DNA of 64,000 nt from Salinispirillum marinum (GCF_042651565.1 NZ_JBHSDF010000004.1); one strand, 5' to 3'. Shown: positions 38,301 through 46,265, numbered from the stretch's first letter. Notes: generated from the letters alone by a model not told the origin. Numbers and translations: made by a program.

Positions 38301-38585
38301 CCGTTGGTGTTGCAGTTGAACCTGGATATCCTGTCCCAATCCTATACCGTCGGCGCTCCTTCAGCACAGTGGTGGACCCAGCTATCGACGGCCATTGCTG
38401 GCGGTCTAGCCTTCGCAACCATACTGACGTTGATTCTGACGCCAGCGTTATTGGTCGGTATTGACAATACATTGGCCAACGTGAAGGCGTGGCGTTCGCG
38501 CCCCAAGCGTCCAAAGCCGGCGCCCTTGGAGCCTAAAGAAGCGGCCGAAACATTGCCTGACAATGCCATCCCTAGCGAGGGATAA
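35373..38585 (+). CDS. RND superfamily efflux transporter permease
   Basis: A 1070-aa proton-driven pump with the duplicated RND plan: helix 1 near residues 13-30, a large periplasmic porter loop, helices 2-6 at about 335-480, a second loop and helices 8-12 at about 870-1020. Helix 4 reads GILVDGAIVVTEYADRRM, so AcrB's Asp-Asp pair is Asp-Gly here, and helix 10 has GIVVNNNIVLIDTYNALKNEG in place of the AcrB Lys. These variants occur in several RND subgroups. Substrate is unknown. The tail after the last helix is Pro/Lys/Glu-rich. It is coupled to the adaptor gene, with no local TetR/MarR regulator. Confidence 0.92.
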   Translation: MIAIIHAALNRVRTVMLLFILVVLAGIGAFRAIPQEAQPDITVPFIYISTGLEGISPQDADRLLVNPIEQQIKSLEGLKEYSSVATEGHASVTLEFESDVDIDQALDDVRRQVDIAKNDLPSSADEPSVNEINLALFPVINVNLFGDLDDRVLYSIADRMQDQIEALPGVLEAPVRGKREEIAEIIVDPTMLASYNLSNEELINSVQRNNQLVAAGNLDTGAGRFSVKVPGLIETEEDILNLPIKSVENSVVRFRDVAIGQRTYADFQQISRVNGQPAVTLEVTKRVGENLINTIQDVKDAVEATRPFWPEGLQVIYTGDQSREIEQTLRDLFNSVILATILVVVVMLWTLGPRASLLVGVSIPTSFLASILILYMMGITLNIIVLFALILCVGILVDGAIVVTEYADRRMSEGAPKIKAYREAASRMAWPVISSTATTLAVFMPLLFWPGIVGDFMSYLPITVIVTLGASLVVALIVLPALGTVFGKAAFVSARQRRNLAAAAEGNVSQMSGLGGAYVWLLSKLLHVPILVLAGVFFVIAALGASYAKYGNGIEFFPNIDSDFGNIAVRARGNLSLDEKDALVKQVENLIIGRSEVKSINSLTSGGSMNNYSADTIGVFQLEFVSWEFRGTAEQVMDSIVAQAAEIPGIIVEKKALAMGPTAGIDIQLDFLSNDHGDLQRTVAMVTEKMNNDPRFTDVSNNLPLDGLEWRIDVDREAASRFGADLASVGSALKMITTGLTIGSYRPTDAEEELDIRIRYPFDGRDLDQIERLTISARGEQVPISNFIERNAQGIQGDLLRTGGQLAHRIEANVSADYAVADVITALNDEFRAMLASGEIPDTVRPVFRGDQENQEESMIFLSTAFGVAIFMMLVILVTQFNSLYQAFIILSAIVFSSFGVLLGLMLTGDPFGIVMCGVGIIALAGIVVNNNIVLIDTYNALKNEGDTPYMAAIKTAAQRLRPILLTTITTILGLMPLVLQLNLDILSQSYTVGAPSAQWWTQLSTAIAGGLAFATILTLILTPALLVGIDNTLANVKAWRSRPKRPKPAPLEPKEAAETLPDNAIPSEG

Positions 38586-38601
38586 GAAGGAAATACAAGC
38601 G

Positions 38602-38632
38602 AATCGCTGAGCCCAGTGCTCAGCGATTTTTA
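38602..38632. terminator. bidirectional terminator between the RND and MOSC genes
   Basis: A perfect 11-bp stem AATCGCTGAGC / GCTCAGCGATT with a 5-nt loop, followed by TTTT on the plus strand. The minus-strand MOSC gene's stop (38630-38632) overlaps its edge. Confidence 0.85.
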
Positions 38633-39478
38633 GGCGGGCTGTGATGTTGTTCGATCAATCACGGCGGCAAACGGCTCTTCACCCTCGAACACGTCAAAGC
38701 TATCGCCCAACACGAGAGCCCCTTCTGTTTTTGCTAACACCGCGTTCTGGCCAAACACCGGTTGTTTTTGCCAAACCAAATTGCGCATTAAATCTCGTAA
38801 GACTGACGGGTCCCGTTCGGTGGTTCCGGGCTCAATCGTCACCACGGCACAACGCGTACAGGGTTTCACAATCGTAAGTTGATGCGTATCACTCGTTAAT
38901 TTAAGCCAATATTGTTCCTGCCACGCGGGTGCACCGCTCAACACAATATTCGGTCGAAAACGTAACATAGACAAGGCATTACTACCGTCCCGCTGTTGAT
39001 TCAAGGCTGCCAACGACTCTTCCAGACACACCAGCAAAGGAAAGCCATCGGCAAATCCTACCTTGGCCTGAGCGTAGTCTGGATGGGTGGATCGAGGTAG
39101 GTCGGTGCGATAACACACCAAGTAGACAGGCTGCGAAAAATACTGGCTCAGCCACTGGTTCATAGCATCGGGTGCCAAACGCACCGCTACGTCATCGGAC
39201 CAAACTTGAGCCCGTACCGCGGTCACGCAGTCAACAGGTGAAACGTTTTTTGTCTCACCATCGGGTGCCGTAATGGTTAATCGTTGCCCTAAGACACTGG
39301 CTTTAAATAGACCGATCAGAGGAAAACGTCGTTGGCAGATAAAACGACCCTGTTCGTCCATCAGCATCCAGCGACGGTCGTCTATCGGCCCAAATTCGTC
39401 AAAACGCAGACTGGCGACGGGATTTCCGGACATACCTTTTACCGGATATACCCACAAGCCTGAAACCATCACCGACAC
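38630..39478 (-). CDS. MOSC domain protein (YcbX-like, without ferredoxin domain)
   Basis: A 282-aa protein with an N-terminal MOSC beta-barrel (LWVYPVKGMSGNPVASLRFDEFG) and a catalytic MOSC domain. The domain shows RFRPNIVLSG and KPCTRCAVVTIEPGT, whose Cys is the expected molybdenum ligand. Family members such as YcbX reduce N-hydroxylated bases using a molybdenum cofactor. E. coli YcbX (369 aa) has an added 2Fe-2S domain, which is absent here, so a separate reductase would be needed. GTG 39478 has AAGGAG 8 nt upstream. It follows cheV by 36 bp. Confidence 0.88.
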   Translation of the reverse strand: MSVMVSGLWVYPVKGMSGNPVASLRFDEFGPIDDRRWMLMDEQGRFICQRRFPLIGLFKASVLGQRLTITAPDGETKNVSPVDCVTAVRAQVWSDDVAVRLAPDAMNQWLSQYFSQPVYLVCYRTDLPRSTHPDYAQAKVGFADGFPLLVCLEESLAALNQQRDGSNALSMLRFRPNIVLSGAPAWQEQYWLKLTSDTHQLTIVKPCTRCAVVTIEPGTTERDPSVLRDLMRNLVWQKQPVFGQNAVLAKTEGALVLGDSFDVFEGEEPFAAVIDRTTSQPA

Positions 39479-39514
39479 GGCCAAATCTCCTTGCTGTTGT
39501 ATTGTCTATTCCGA

Positions 39515-40456
39515 CTATTCGACCTCAGTGGCCGCAACTGCTTTAATACGGTCTTGCACCATATTGGCTAACGACCCGGAATGGAATTTGGACAAAAACG
39601 CATCACAACCCACTTTTTTAACCATGGCCTCATTAAAACTTCCACTGAGCGAGGTATGCAGAACAACGAATAGACCGGCGAGTCTTGGGTCTTTCCGCAC
39701 TTCCGTGGTCAGCATGTAGCCATCCATTACAGGCATTTCCGCGTCGGTTACCAACATCAACAATTTCTTAGGCACATCCTCGCCACTGTCCGCCCAGCCC
39801 TTCAACATGGCCAGTGCTTTTGCCCCATCTGTCGCTTGATACACTTTGATCCCAATGCTTTCAAAGGTGGCAGTGGCTTGTGAAATCGCCGTGTGCGAGT
39901 CATCCACCATCAAAATCTCCATGCCCTTGGCGCGTTCGACGACATCATCCTCGAGAGTACCGGCTGGTATCTCGGTCACGGGGGGCTGCACAGTAGAAAG
40001 GACTTTTTCGACATCAATGATCTCGATGATTCGGTTTTCAAAACGGGTAATAGCCGTTAAATAATGCGAGCGTCCTGAACCAACCGGTGGCGGCATGATG
40101 TCTTCCCAATTCAGGTTGACGATACGGTCGACCGCTCCGACAACGAACGCCTGCACACTGCTGTTGTATTCCGTAACTATGATGGTGGACTTATCGTTCA
40201 CTTCGATGGGCCGCATACCAATGGCGCGACTCAAGTCGAACACCGGCACCGTCATACCGCGCAAATGAATAACACCATAGATCACCGGATGTTGACTCGG
40301 AATTAAGGTAATTCTTGGCAACGTCAGGACTTCGCGCACCTTGAAGACGTTGATGGCGAACAGCTGGGAACCGCGCAAATTAAAGAGCAGAATCTCCAAG
40401 CGGTTTTGACCGACCAAGTTCGTGCGACTATCGACGGAACTCATTAAGTTGGACAT
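39515..40456 (-). CDS. cheV: chemotaxis coupling protein CheV
   Basis: A fusion of a CheW-like domain (residues about 10-150, LFAINVFKVREVLTLPRITL and GVIHLRGMTVPVFDLSRAIG) to a response-regulator receiver (about 170-310). In the receiver, MVDDSHTAISQ supplies the acidic pair, TDAEMPVMDG the phospho-acceptor Asp and FLSKFHSGS the conserved Lys. CheV couples receptors to CheA and adapts by phosphorylation. ATG 40456 is spaced about 11 nt from GGAG; ATG 40465 is too close to it. No other chemotaxis gene is adjacent. It may share a transcript with the MOSC gene. Confidence 0.92.
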   Translation of the reverse strand: MSNLMSSVDSRTNLVGQNRLEILLFNLRGSQLFAINVFKVREVLTLPRITLIPSQHPVIYGVIHLRGMTVPVFDLSRAIGMRPIEVNDKSTIIVTEYNSSVQAFVVGAVDRIVNLNWEDIMPPPVGSGRSHYLTAITRFENRIIEIIDVEKVLSTVQPPVTEIPAGTLEDDVVERAKGMEILMVDDSHTAISQATATFESIGIKVYQATDGAKALAMLKGWADSGEDVPKKLLMLVTDAEMPVMDGYMLTTEVRKDPRLAGLFVVLHTSLSGSFNEAMVKKVGCDAFLSKFHSGSLANMVQDRIKAVAATEVE

Positions 40457-40515
40457 ATTCGCCATCACTCCAAACCATACATCAAATGATTTTAGACGAT
40501 CTTCACGACCGCGTA

Positions 40516-41223
40516 CTAATAAACGTTACAACGATTCCATTCACACCTTACCAAATGGTAGGTCATATCTCGACATTGTGCTTCATAGACTTCCAAAGGC
40601 CACGAATTTTTTAACATACTGATATCCGCCTGTTGACAACCCACCGCGGACAACGCCTGCTCCGCTTGATAGAAAGACCGGCCAAACTCACGATTCGCGG
40701 CGGTGGGTGTCCGGCTGCTGCGCAGTGCATTTTGATCTACCCTCGCCTCGGTGCTCAAGGCCACCAACTCGGCATAATGACGATCATCCTGGTTTAGATC
40801 CCGATCACCAGCACGAAAATTAGCCAATTCTTGCAAACAGATGCGTTCTGGATTTCGGGTGTCCAACTTTCCAGCCACGCGCTCGCGCATCTGTTCATCT
40901 AGGGCAAATCCGGCATTCATGGTAAATAATGCCAAGCTCTCGGTACGACGATCATCGACAAAGCCGTTCAATTCCGTGATAAACCCATAATCAGCGGCTT
41001 GCATCATGGTAGCATTGCGTCGCCACCACTCCTGATCCGCCTCTCGCGCCGCTGCACTGGCCGGGCCACTGACGCCATCGCACGCCGCCACTAAAGCGCG
41101 TAACTCTGCTTCTGTTGCCAACGCATAGGCAACAGCTTCGTTGGTGTACTTGGCACTTGGCGCAGCACAGCCGACGAACAATAACGACGCGATCAGGCCG
41201 CCTACCAAGGATGTCTGCTTCAT
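40516..41223 (-). CDS. putative lipoprotein, unknown function
   Basis: A 235-aa protein beginning MKQTSLVGGLIASLLFVGC, a signal peptide with lipobox FVGC and no Asp at +2, so outer-membrane sorting is expected. The mature part is helical and Ala/Glu/Arg-rich, with scattered Cys residues including a QCRDMTYHLVRCEWNRC tail. ATG 41223 is chosen because AAGGAG sits 6 nt upstream; a frame start at 41244 would put that site inside the gene. Family not recognised. Confidence 0.75.
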   Translation of the reverse strand: MKQTSLVGGLIASLLFVGCAAPSAKYTNEAVAYALATEAELRALVAACDGVSGPASAAAREADQEWWRRNATMMQAADYGFITELNGFVDDRRTESLALFTMNAGFALDEQMRERVAGKLDTRNPERICLQELANFRAGDRDLNQDDRHYAELVALSTEARVDQNALRSSRTPTAANREFGRSFYQAEQALSAVGCQQADISMLKNSWPLEVYEAQCRDMTYHLVRCEWNRCNVY

Positions 41224-41247
41224 CCATATCTCCTTATTGATCATTAA

Positions 41248-41517
41248 TTATTCAGGTTTATTCTGATGCATAGTAGATGTATTCGTTAACCAATGCGCAA
41301 TATCATCAGCTGAAAATGGCCAATCCAATGAGGTTTGCGTGGATTCATCCAGCAGCACAGGGATGCGAGTACCATATTGCTCTAACAGTTTACTGTCTTC
41401 GGCGATATCTATCAGTTCGACCGAGCAGCGAGATTGTTCCACAAACGGCAATAAAATGCCTTGCGCCAATTCGCAGAGATGACAATGAGAGGTTTCATAG
41501 AGAATCAAAGCGCGCAC
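41248..41517 (-). CDS. glutaredoxin-like protein (DUF836)
   Basis: An 89-aa thioredoxin-fold protein with redox motif CHLCELA at residues 12-18, a LIDIAEDSKLLEQYG strand-helix and the cis-Pro segment TRIPVLLD. It is the short DUF836/YruB-like type. Start GTG 41517, with no clear ribosome site. It is 24 bp upstream of the lipoprotein gene in the same direction; a shared transcript is possible. Partner proteins are unknown. Confidence 0.85.
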   Translation of the reverse strand: MRALILYETSHCHLCELAQGILLPFVEQSRCSVELIDIAEDSKLLEQYGTRIPVLLDESTQTSLDWPFSADDIAHWLTNTSTMHQNKPE

Positions 41518-41587
41518 AGCGAGTACCCGATAGAATGAGTCCCTTCATTCTAGACAAACTACAGCGGAATAACTACCAAGCCATCGA

Positions 41588-42628
41588 CTAGGTACGCATC
41601 ATCGGCATGATGGCCTTAGCAAAATCCAACATGGCGGAATTTTTCTTCGGATGGGCGCTTAGGGCATCTAACCAGGCTGGCTTAACGAGAAACTCAGGGT
41701 CCTTACGCTGCGCTTCCGCCAGTGCTTGCCCATATTCGCGAATCGGCGACATCCAATCACTACCAGAACTCATAGCACTGTATTGGGCTACCGCTTTGGT
41801 TTGTGTCATGTTCATCGTCATAGACGCCAGTGTATTGTTGTCCAGATTCAGAGACTTCGCCTTTTCAAAGGCTTGCTCGTATTTTCCACTGAAGAATTTA
41901 TCAGCAATGCGGCCGATGTCTTTTAATAAATTCTCAATGGCCTTCAACTCTTCAGAGCTTAAATCACCCTGCACGGAAAAGCTGAAAGATTGACTGTTGT
42001 TGGATTCCCAAACAGCCGCCAATGCTTGTGCATCACCGTTATTACCCTTTGCCACCGCCATACTGGAGGACTGCATTTGCGCTGCACTGATGGTGATGAC
42101 ATCCCCTTCTTTCGTTTTCAAGTTGAAGGAGAAGTCATTGTTCACTTGTTGACCGGCAGCCTGCACCGAGCCCGCTTGGCTACTTCTCAGGGCGTCCGCT
42201 GATTGGCCGGTTTCCACCATTTCACGTATGGCTGCTTTGGTGTTGGCGAGCACATCGGTCAATTCATCCGACATCAGGCCGAGGCCATCGATAATGCCGG
42301 CCGCGTCTTTAATGCCCTGTTCCATACCTGCCAACGACTGTTCACGAATGCGGGTCAATTCCCCTTCCGTTGCCCCGTTAGCTTTCGCCATCGCCATAGA
42401 CCGCTGTATAAATGAGGCGACATTTTTGATCACGGTATCCGCGTCAAAATTCTGCACTACGGCTTCGGGCGAGTTGTATTTTGTGGAAACGCTGCTGTTT
42501 AAATTGACCGTATCACGGCCTGATTGTGCTTTATTCGGGGTGTCAGCCACGGCGGGTTTATTGCTCGCCTGACCGACTTGGGACGCACCAATAGGCACCA
42601 TTCCCGTCATGGGGGTTGATATTTGCAT
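41588..42628 (-). CDS. DUF5610-like protein
   Basis: A 346-aa protein without signal peptide or membrane segment. The N-terminal 50 residues are low-complexity and polar. A VVQNFDADTVIKNVASFIQRSMAM segment and a GMEQGIKDAAGIIDGLGLMS block suggest the DUF5610 domain, seen in proteins with flagellin-like helical ends. The C-terminal half is Met/Ser/Ala-rich helix. ATG 42628 has GGAG 8 nt upstream. Function is unknown; a surface or motility link is only a guess. Confidence 0.75.
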   Translation of the reverse strand: MQISTPMTGMVPIGASQVGQASNKPAVADTPNKAQSGRDTVNLNSSVSTKYNSPEAVVQNFDADTVIKNVASFIQRSMAMAKANGATEGELTRIREQSLAGMEQGIKDAAGIIDGLGLMSDELTDVLANTKAAIREMVETGQSADALRSSQAGSVQAAGQQVNNDFSFNLKTKEGDVITISAAQMQSSSMAVAKGNNGDAQALAAVWESNNSQSFSFSVQGDLSSEELKAIENLLKDIGRIADKFFSGKYEQAFEKAKSLNLDNNTLASMTMNMTQTKAVAQYSAMSSGSDWMSPIREYGQALAEAQRKDPEFLVKPAWLDALSAHPKKNSAMLDFAKAIMPMMRT

Positions 42629-42722
42629 GTCGATTACTCCATTCCGCTGTGTCAGATTTAGCGGCATGGCTTAAAGAAACTTAAGTAATGTTTTGTAACT
42701 CCAGTGAAATTTCTTACTTAGT

Positions 42723-42732
42723 TCGATATCGA
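42723..42732. repeat. 10-bp perfect palindrome upstream of the LysR gene
   Basis: TCGATATCGA lies in the 291-bp gap between the DUF5610-like gene and the divergent LysR gene, about 190 bp before the latter. Short palindromes of this size arise by chance, so an operator role is weakly supported. Nothing else gene-like is seen in this gap. Confidence 0.25.
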
Positions 42733-42919
42733 GTTCGACAAATCAGCGCTAAGCAGAAAATAATTCATAAGTGTATGTAGAAAAATGACGAATAACTGGT
42801 ATCATTCCGCCACAAAATTCATCAATCACTGGCAACTCGTCATAATACCTACATCGATAGCACAGATGAAGTCCATATGCCGAGTCAGCCCCATTTCACA
42901 CGAAAGAAGAATTTAGACC

Positions 42920-43819
42920 ATGGCTCGACTTGATTCTCTGGTGATTTTCACAACGGTCGTTAAGGCCAATAACTTTACGAACGCGGCTCATGCTTTAGGG
43001 CTCACACCCAGCGCAGTGAGTAAACAGATCAGTTTACTGGAAGATCGGCTAGGAGTTCGTTTGTTAAACCGTACGACAAGGAGTGTAAGCCCAACCGAGG
43101 CCGGGCAACTGTTCTTTAACCGGTGTAATCGGATACTTGAGGACTTGGAAGAAGCCGAGCACATGGTAAAGGACTTGGACACCAGCCCCAAAGGAACGCT
43201 CAAAATTACAGCGACACCGACCTTTGGACGGGCGATGCTGATGAAGATCTTCAGTGAGTTCCTGCACGAATATCCGGACGTAAACTTTGATTTGATTTTA
43301 GCTGATAAGAGTTTGGATTTAGTGCGCGAAGGCATTGATCTTTCGATTCACCTCGGGTCTTTACAGGACAGCCGCTTGGTTGCACGCCCGGTGGCGCGAC
43401 AAAATGTGATCATGGTTGCCACCCAGAAATATGCGCAAAAGCATGGCTTGCCGAAAAATCTCGAAGACCTGAACAATCATCATATGCTGATGGTTTCTGG
43501 CATTGATTATGCCGAGCCCCGGTGGATTAAACGATTCTTGAAGGAAGCCAATCTGCAAGATAAAGAACGTCGTTTTACGGTCAATGACGTAGACACCATG
43601 TGCGAAGCCTGTCACCACGATATGGGTGTGGCCGCACTGCCGACTTACATGGTACAGGAAGCACTCGACAGTGGAAAAATGGTGCATGTGCTGCCAGAGA
43701 TCGTTTTCCCCAAACGCACCATTCATGTGGTGTATCCGGAGAATCGCTATCTATCAGCGAAAAGCCGTGCCTTTATCGACTTTATGGCCGACTACTTCGA
43801 GAAAAATTCCCTGCGGTAA
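42920..43819 (+). CDS. LysR-family transcriptional regulator
   Basis: A 299-aa regulator with an N-terminal winged helix (FTTVVKANNFTNAAHALGLT, then PSAVSKQISLLEDRLGVRLL) and a substrate-binding domain starting near residue 90 (GTLKITATPTFGRAMLM). It belongs to the broad AaeR/DsdC-unrelated CrgA-like group, with RVV-type ligand pockets. The target cannot be named, because the divergent neighbour is an unknown DUF5610-like gene. It ends in a strong terminator. Confidence 0.92.
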   Translation: MARLDSLVIFTTVVKANNFTNAAHALGLTPSAVSKQISLLEDRLGVRLLNRTTRSVSPTEAGQLFFNRCNRILEDLEEAEHMVKDLDTSPKGTLKITATPTFGRAMLMKIFSEFLHEYPDVNFDLILADKSLDLVREGIDLSIHLGSLQDSRLVARPVARQNVIMVATQKYAQKHGLPKNLEDLNNHHMLMVSGIDYAEPRWIKRFLKEANLQDKERRFTVNDVDTMCEACHHDMGVAALPTYMVQEALDSGKMVHVLPEIVFPKRTIHVVYPENRYLSAKSRAFIDFMADYFEKNSLR

Positions 43820-43827
43820 GTCGAGTT

Positions 43828-43858
43828 AAAAAAGGGCGATTTTTATCGCCCTTTTTTT
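43828..43858 (+). terminator. intrinsic terminator after the LysR gene
   Basis: AAAAAAGGGCGAT / ATCGCCCTTTTTTT with a 4-nt loop, 9 bp after the stop. Confidence 0.9.
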
Positions 43859-43880
43859 AACACCGCCAGAATGAGAATAT
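43853..43880. repeat. 28-bp direct repeat, copy 1
   Basis: It shares 26 of 28 bases with 43973-44000, exactly 120 bp away. It begins in the T tract of the LysR terminator and includes GCCAGAATGAGA. An inverted copy of GCCAGAATG lies between the two at 43906-43914. Confidence 0.7.
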
Positions 43881-43972
43881 TCCAGACGTTGAAACCACAT
43901 AGCGACATTCTGGCTAGGCAAAAAAGATCGAAAGGAGCGCGTTTACTGGTGGTAAATAAGCAACTTGAGACC

Positions 43973-44000
43973 TTTTTTAACAACGCCAGAATGAGAGTAT
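43973..44000. repeat. 28-bp direct repeat, copy 2
   Basis: Second copy of the repeat at 43853-43880, differing at two positions (43983, 43997). It ends 15 bp before the YajG-like gene's stop. The duplicated T run may give that minus-strand gene no benefit, as it reads as an A run there. Confidence 0.7.
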
Positions 44001-44014
44001 GTGGTTTTAAACAC

Positions 44015-44587
44015 TTATTGCATAAATTCTGCTAACGGCCGGTGGGTCAACATCCGATCAATACTCGCCGTCAAAACCTCCTCAAGAAACACCTTATTTT
44101 CCTCACTGGTCGGACGGGTAGCGCGAGGTTGAGTTTGCGGCGTTCTAAACCGCCCTTCACGGAAGCTGTTACCATCCGCAGTTTCAACCCGGTAAGCGAT
44201 TTCCGCTACGGTCTCAACTTGGCGAACCAGACCCTCTGTTACGTACTCATAGGCTAATTCGTTCAATGACACAGACAGCGAGAACTGGGCGTTGTTGGGC
44301 GTAATCACGTACCCCGCTTCGGTCAATTTCGCATTGAGCAACGCGCCTAATTCCTGCGCTACATTATTGCTGGATGACAAGGTACTGGTTTCAGAATAGG
44401 TTCCACCCAGGTTACCCAATACACTGGTACCGCGATTATCACGCACGGTAACACTGATCAGCGTACCAGCAACTGAACCAGCGAAAGTGGCTTCTGATTT
44501 GGGTTCAACCACCACTTGCTGCGGTGACACGGCACAACCCACCGCAAACACCATCACACTCATCAATAAAATAATCGATTTCAACAT
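44015..44587 (-). CDS. YajG-like lipoprotein
   Basis: A 190-aa protein with signal peptide and lipobox (LLMSVMVFAVGC). The mature part, with VTVRDNRG, LLNAKLTEAGYVITPNN and LSVSLNELAYEYV, follows the YajG family plan, and the C-terminal EEVLTASIDRMLTHRPLAEFM matches its end. Function of YajG is not established. ATG 44587 has AAGGAG 7 nt upstream. It follows yaaA by 31 bp, so cotranscription is likely. Confidence 0.82.
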   Translation of the reverse strand: MLKSIILLMSVMVFAVGCAVSPQQVVVEPKSEATFAGSVAGTLISVTVRDNRGTSVLGNLGGTYSETSTLSSSNNVAQELGALLNAKLTEAGYVITPNNAQFSLSVSLNELAYEYVTEGLVRQVETVAEIAYRVETADGNSFREGRFRTPQTQPRATRPTSEENKVFLEEVLTASIDRMLTHRPLAEFMQ

Positions 44588-44618
44588 CGGGTCACTCCTT
44601 ATCATTCGTTAAACCACA

Positions 44619-45389
44619 CTACTGTCGCCGCAAAAACACCCATTCAGTGGCGCTGGATTCTGCTTCGTTGAAGGCATAACCATCCACCGAGAACGCCTTT
44701 AAACTGTCTGGGCGCGTCAACTGCTGTTCAGCCATGTATCGTACCATAGCACCACGCGCTTTTTTGGCGAAGAAACTGATGACCTTATATTGCCCATTCT
44801 TCCAGTCTTTAAAAACCGGCGTGATCACGGTGCAATCTTTGACAAACGGCGCCACACTGCGAAAGTATTCCGTGGATGCCAAATTCACCAAGGTGTGCTC
44901 TTTTGTTGCCTTTAGATCATTGCGCAACACAGTGGCAATTTTGTTACGCCAGAAAGAATATAGATCATTTCCTTCGGCGGTGCGTACTTTCTTCCCCATT
45001 TCCAATCGGTAAGGCAAAATTTTATCGGTTGGTCGCAATAACCCGTAAAGTCCAGAAAGAATTCTGACATGCCGATTCACGTAAGCCAGTTGTTCTGCGG
45101 TGAGTTGATACGCATCCAAACCCGAATAAACATCGCCCTTGAACGCAAAAACAGCAGCCCTGGACCGCTTTTTGGGCATAGGCCATGTCCATTGACTGAA
45201 CCGAGTGACATTTTCAGCCGCGATTTTTTCCGAAATGGCCATCAACTCTTGTAGATCTTGTTGCGTATAGGTACGCATGATGTCGACCAGCGTCGCTGCC
45301 TCATCACTAAAACGTAGGGTCGTGGTTTTGTGTGCTGGCGTTGGCGAATCAAAATCCAAAGTCTTCGCAGGCGAAATAACAGCTAACAT
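44619..45389 (-). CDS. yaaA: peroxide stress protein YaaA
   Basis: A 256-aa DUF328/YaaA protein. E. coli YaaA limits free iron and DNA damage during H2O2 stress and binds DNA with a helix-hairpin-helix fold. Identifiers are MLAVISPAKTLDFDSP, the SRAAVFAFKGDVYSGLDA block, RILSGLYGLLRPTDKILPYRL, NLASTEYFRSV and KVISFFAKKARGAM. GAGGAG precedes the ATG. It is divergent from gloB. Confidence 0.95.
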   Translation of the reverse strand: MLAVISPAKTLDFDSPTPAHKTTTLRFSDEAATLVDIMRTYTQQDLQELMAISEKIAAENVTRFSQWTWPMPKKRSRAAVFAFKGDVYSGLDAYQLTAEQLAYVNRHVRILSGLYGLLRPTDKILPYRLEMGKKVRTAEGNDLYSFWRNKIATVLRNDLKATKEHTLVNLASTEYFRSVAPFVKDCTVITPVFKDWKNGQYKVISFFAKKARGAMVRYMAEQQLTRPDSLKAFSVDGYAFNEAESSATEWVFLRRQ

Positions 45390-45478
45390 TGCGTCTCCTC
45401 AATAGACCGATAATTAGTTGGGCAATGTACCCCGTCATGGTAACGTTTGATGCTAAATTTCTCTCGGAGGTTGTCCGT

Positions 45479-46243
45479 ATGGCGCTCAAGGTACAACGGT
45501 ATTTTCTGCCCGAAAGTTTTCAAAACTACAATCATTTGGTGTGGTCAGCGGAGCACAAAACTGCGGCCGTGATTGATCCATTCGATTGGGCGGCAGCAGA
45601 GCACGAGGCTCAGCAACTGGGCGTGCACCTGCAAGAAATTTGGCTCACCCATGGTCATGGCGATCATATTCGCGGCGTACCGGCCAACTTTTCAGGCCGC
45701 ATCATAGGCCATGTCGATCTGGCCAGCCAGCTCAACATCACGCAGCCCGTTGACCAGGCAACGAGTTTCGAGTTCGCAGGCGAGCGCATTGAGGTGTTGT
45801 TAACACCGGGTCATATACCCGACCATATTTGCTTTTTCCTGCCCAATGTTCCAGCACTTATCGCTGGTGATACCCTGTTCAATGCCGGCGTCGGCAACAC
45901 GCGCAGCGGCGATACCCCAACCCTGTATCGCAGCATTCAACGACTAAAAAAATTGCCTGCTGAGACTCAGGTCTACAACGGTCACGACTACTTTTTAACC
46001 AACTTAAAGTTTACGGAATCTGTGGTGGGTTCTACAGAAATCACCCGGCACTGGATCAGTCAATGTGAAAAAGCCACGCCTGATACCCGCCCCATCACGA
46101 CCATCGGTGATGAACTGCAGTACAACCTTTTCCTTAATACGGAACGTGAGGAAATAATAAAAAGCCTTGATAAACAAGGCTTTAAAACAGACTCTTCGGA
46201 ATCAACATTCGCTGCGCTACGCAACTTGAGGGATCAATGGTAG
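45479..46243 (+). CDS. gloB: hydroxyacylglutathione hydrolase (glyoxalase II)
   Basis: Metallo-beta-lactamase-fold enzyme that hydrolyses lactoylglutathione in methylglyoxal detoxification, 254 aa from ATG 45479 (GGAGG 8 nt upstream). Metal ligands are HGHGDH at residues 58-63, with HIPDH, the Asp of IAGDTLF and the His of YNGHDYFLTNLKF. The C-terminal HAGH domain is present. A longer frame from 45389 adds an unrelated segment and was rejected. The final 30 codons contain a terminator-like hairpin for the convergent tas gene. Confidence 0.92.
   Translation: MALKVQRYFLPESFQNYNHLVWSAEHKTAAVIDPFDWAAAEHEAQQLGVHLQEIWLTHGHGDHIRGVPANFSGRIIGHVDLASQLNITQPVDQATSFEFAGERIEVLLTPGHIPDHICFFLPNVPALIAGDTLFNAGVGNTRSGDTPTLYRSIQRLKKLPAETQVYNGHDYFLTNLKFTESVVGSTEITRHWISQCEKATPDTRPITTIGDELQYNLFLNTEREEIIKSLDKQGFKTDSSESTFAALRNLRDQW
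46152..46183 (-). terminator. terminator of tas embedded in the gloB coding end
   Basis: The stem AAAGCCTTG (46161-46169) / CAAGGCTTT (46175-46183) has a 5-nt loop. On the minus strand it is followed by TTTTTATTATTT, 83 bp beyond the tas stop. On the plus strand the same bases encode codons of the gloB C-terminus. Confidence 0.75.
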
Positions 46244-46265
46244 CCAGCTCTGGCGCTGTCGTTCG

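Noticed and set aside
34288..38585. RND pair as a complete tripartite efflux operon
   Set aside because: No outer-membrane factor gene is present in the neighbourhood, so only the adaptor and pump are claimed.
42629..42919. Hidden small gene in the 291-bp gap before the LysR gene
   Set aside because: No frame with a ribosome site and a sensible composition was found.
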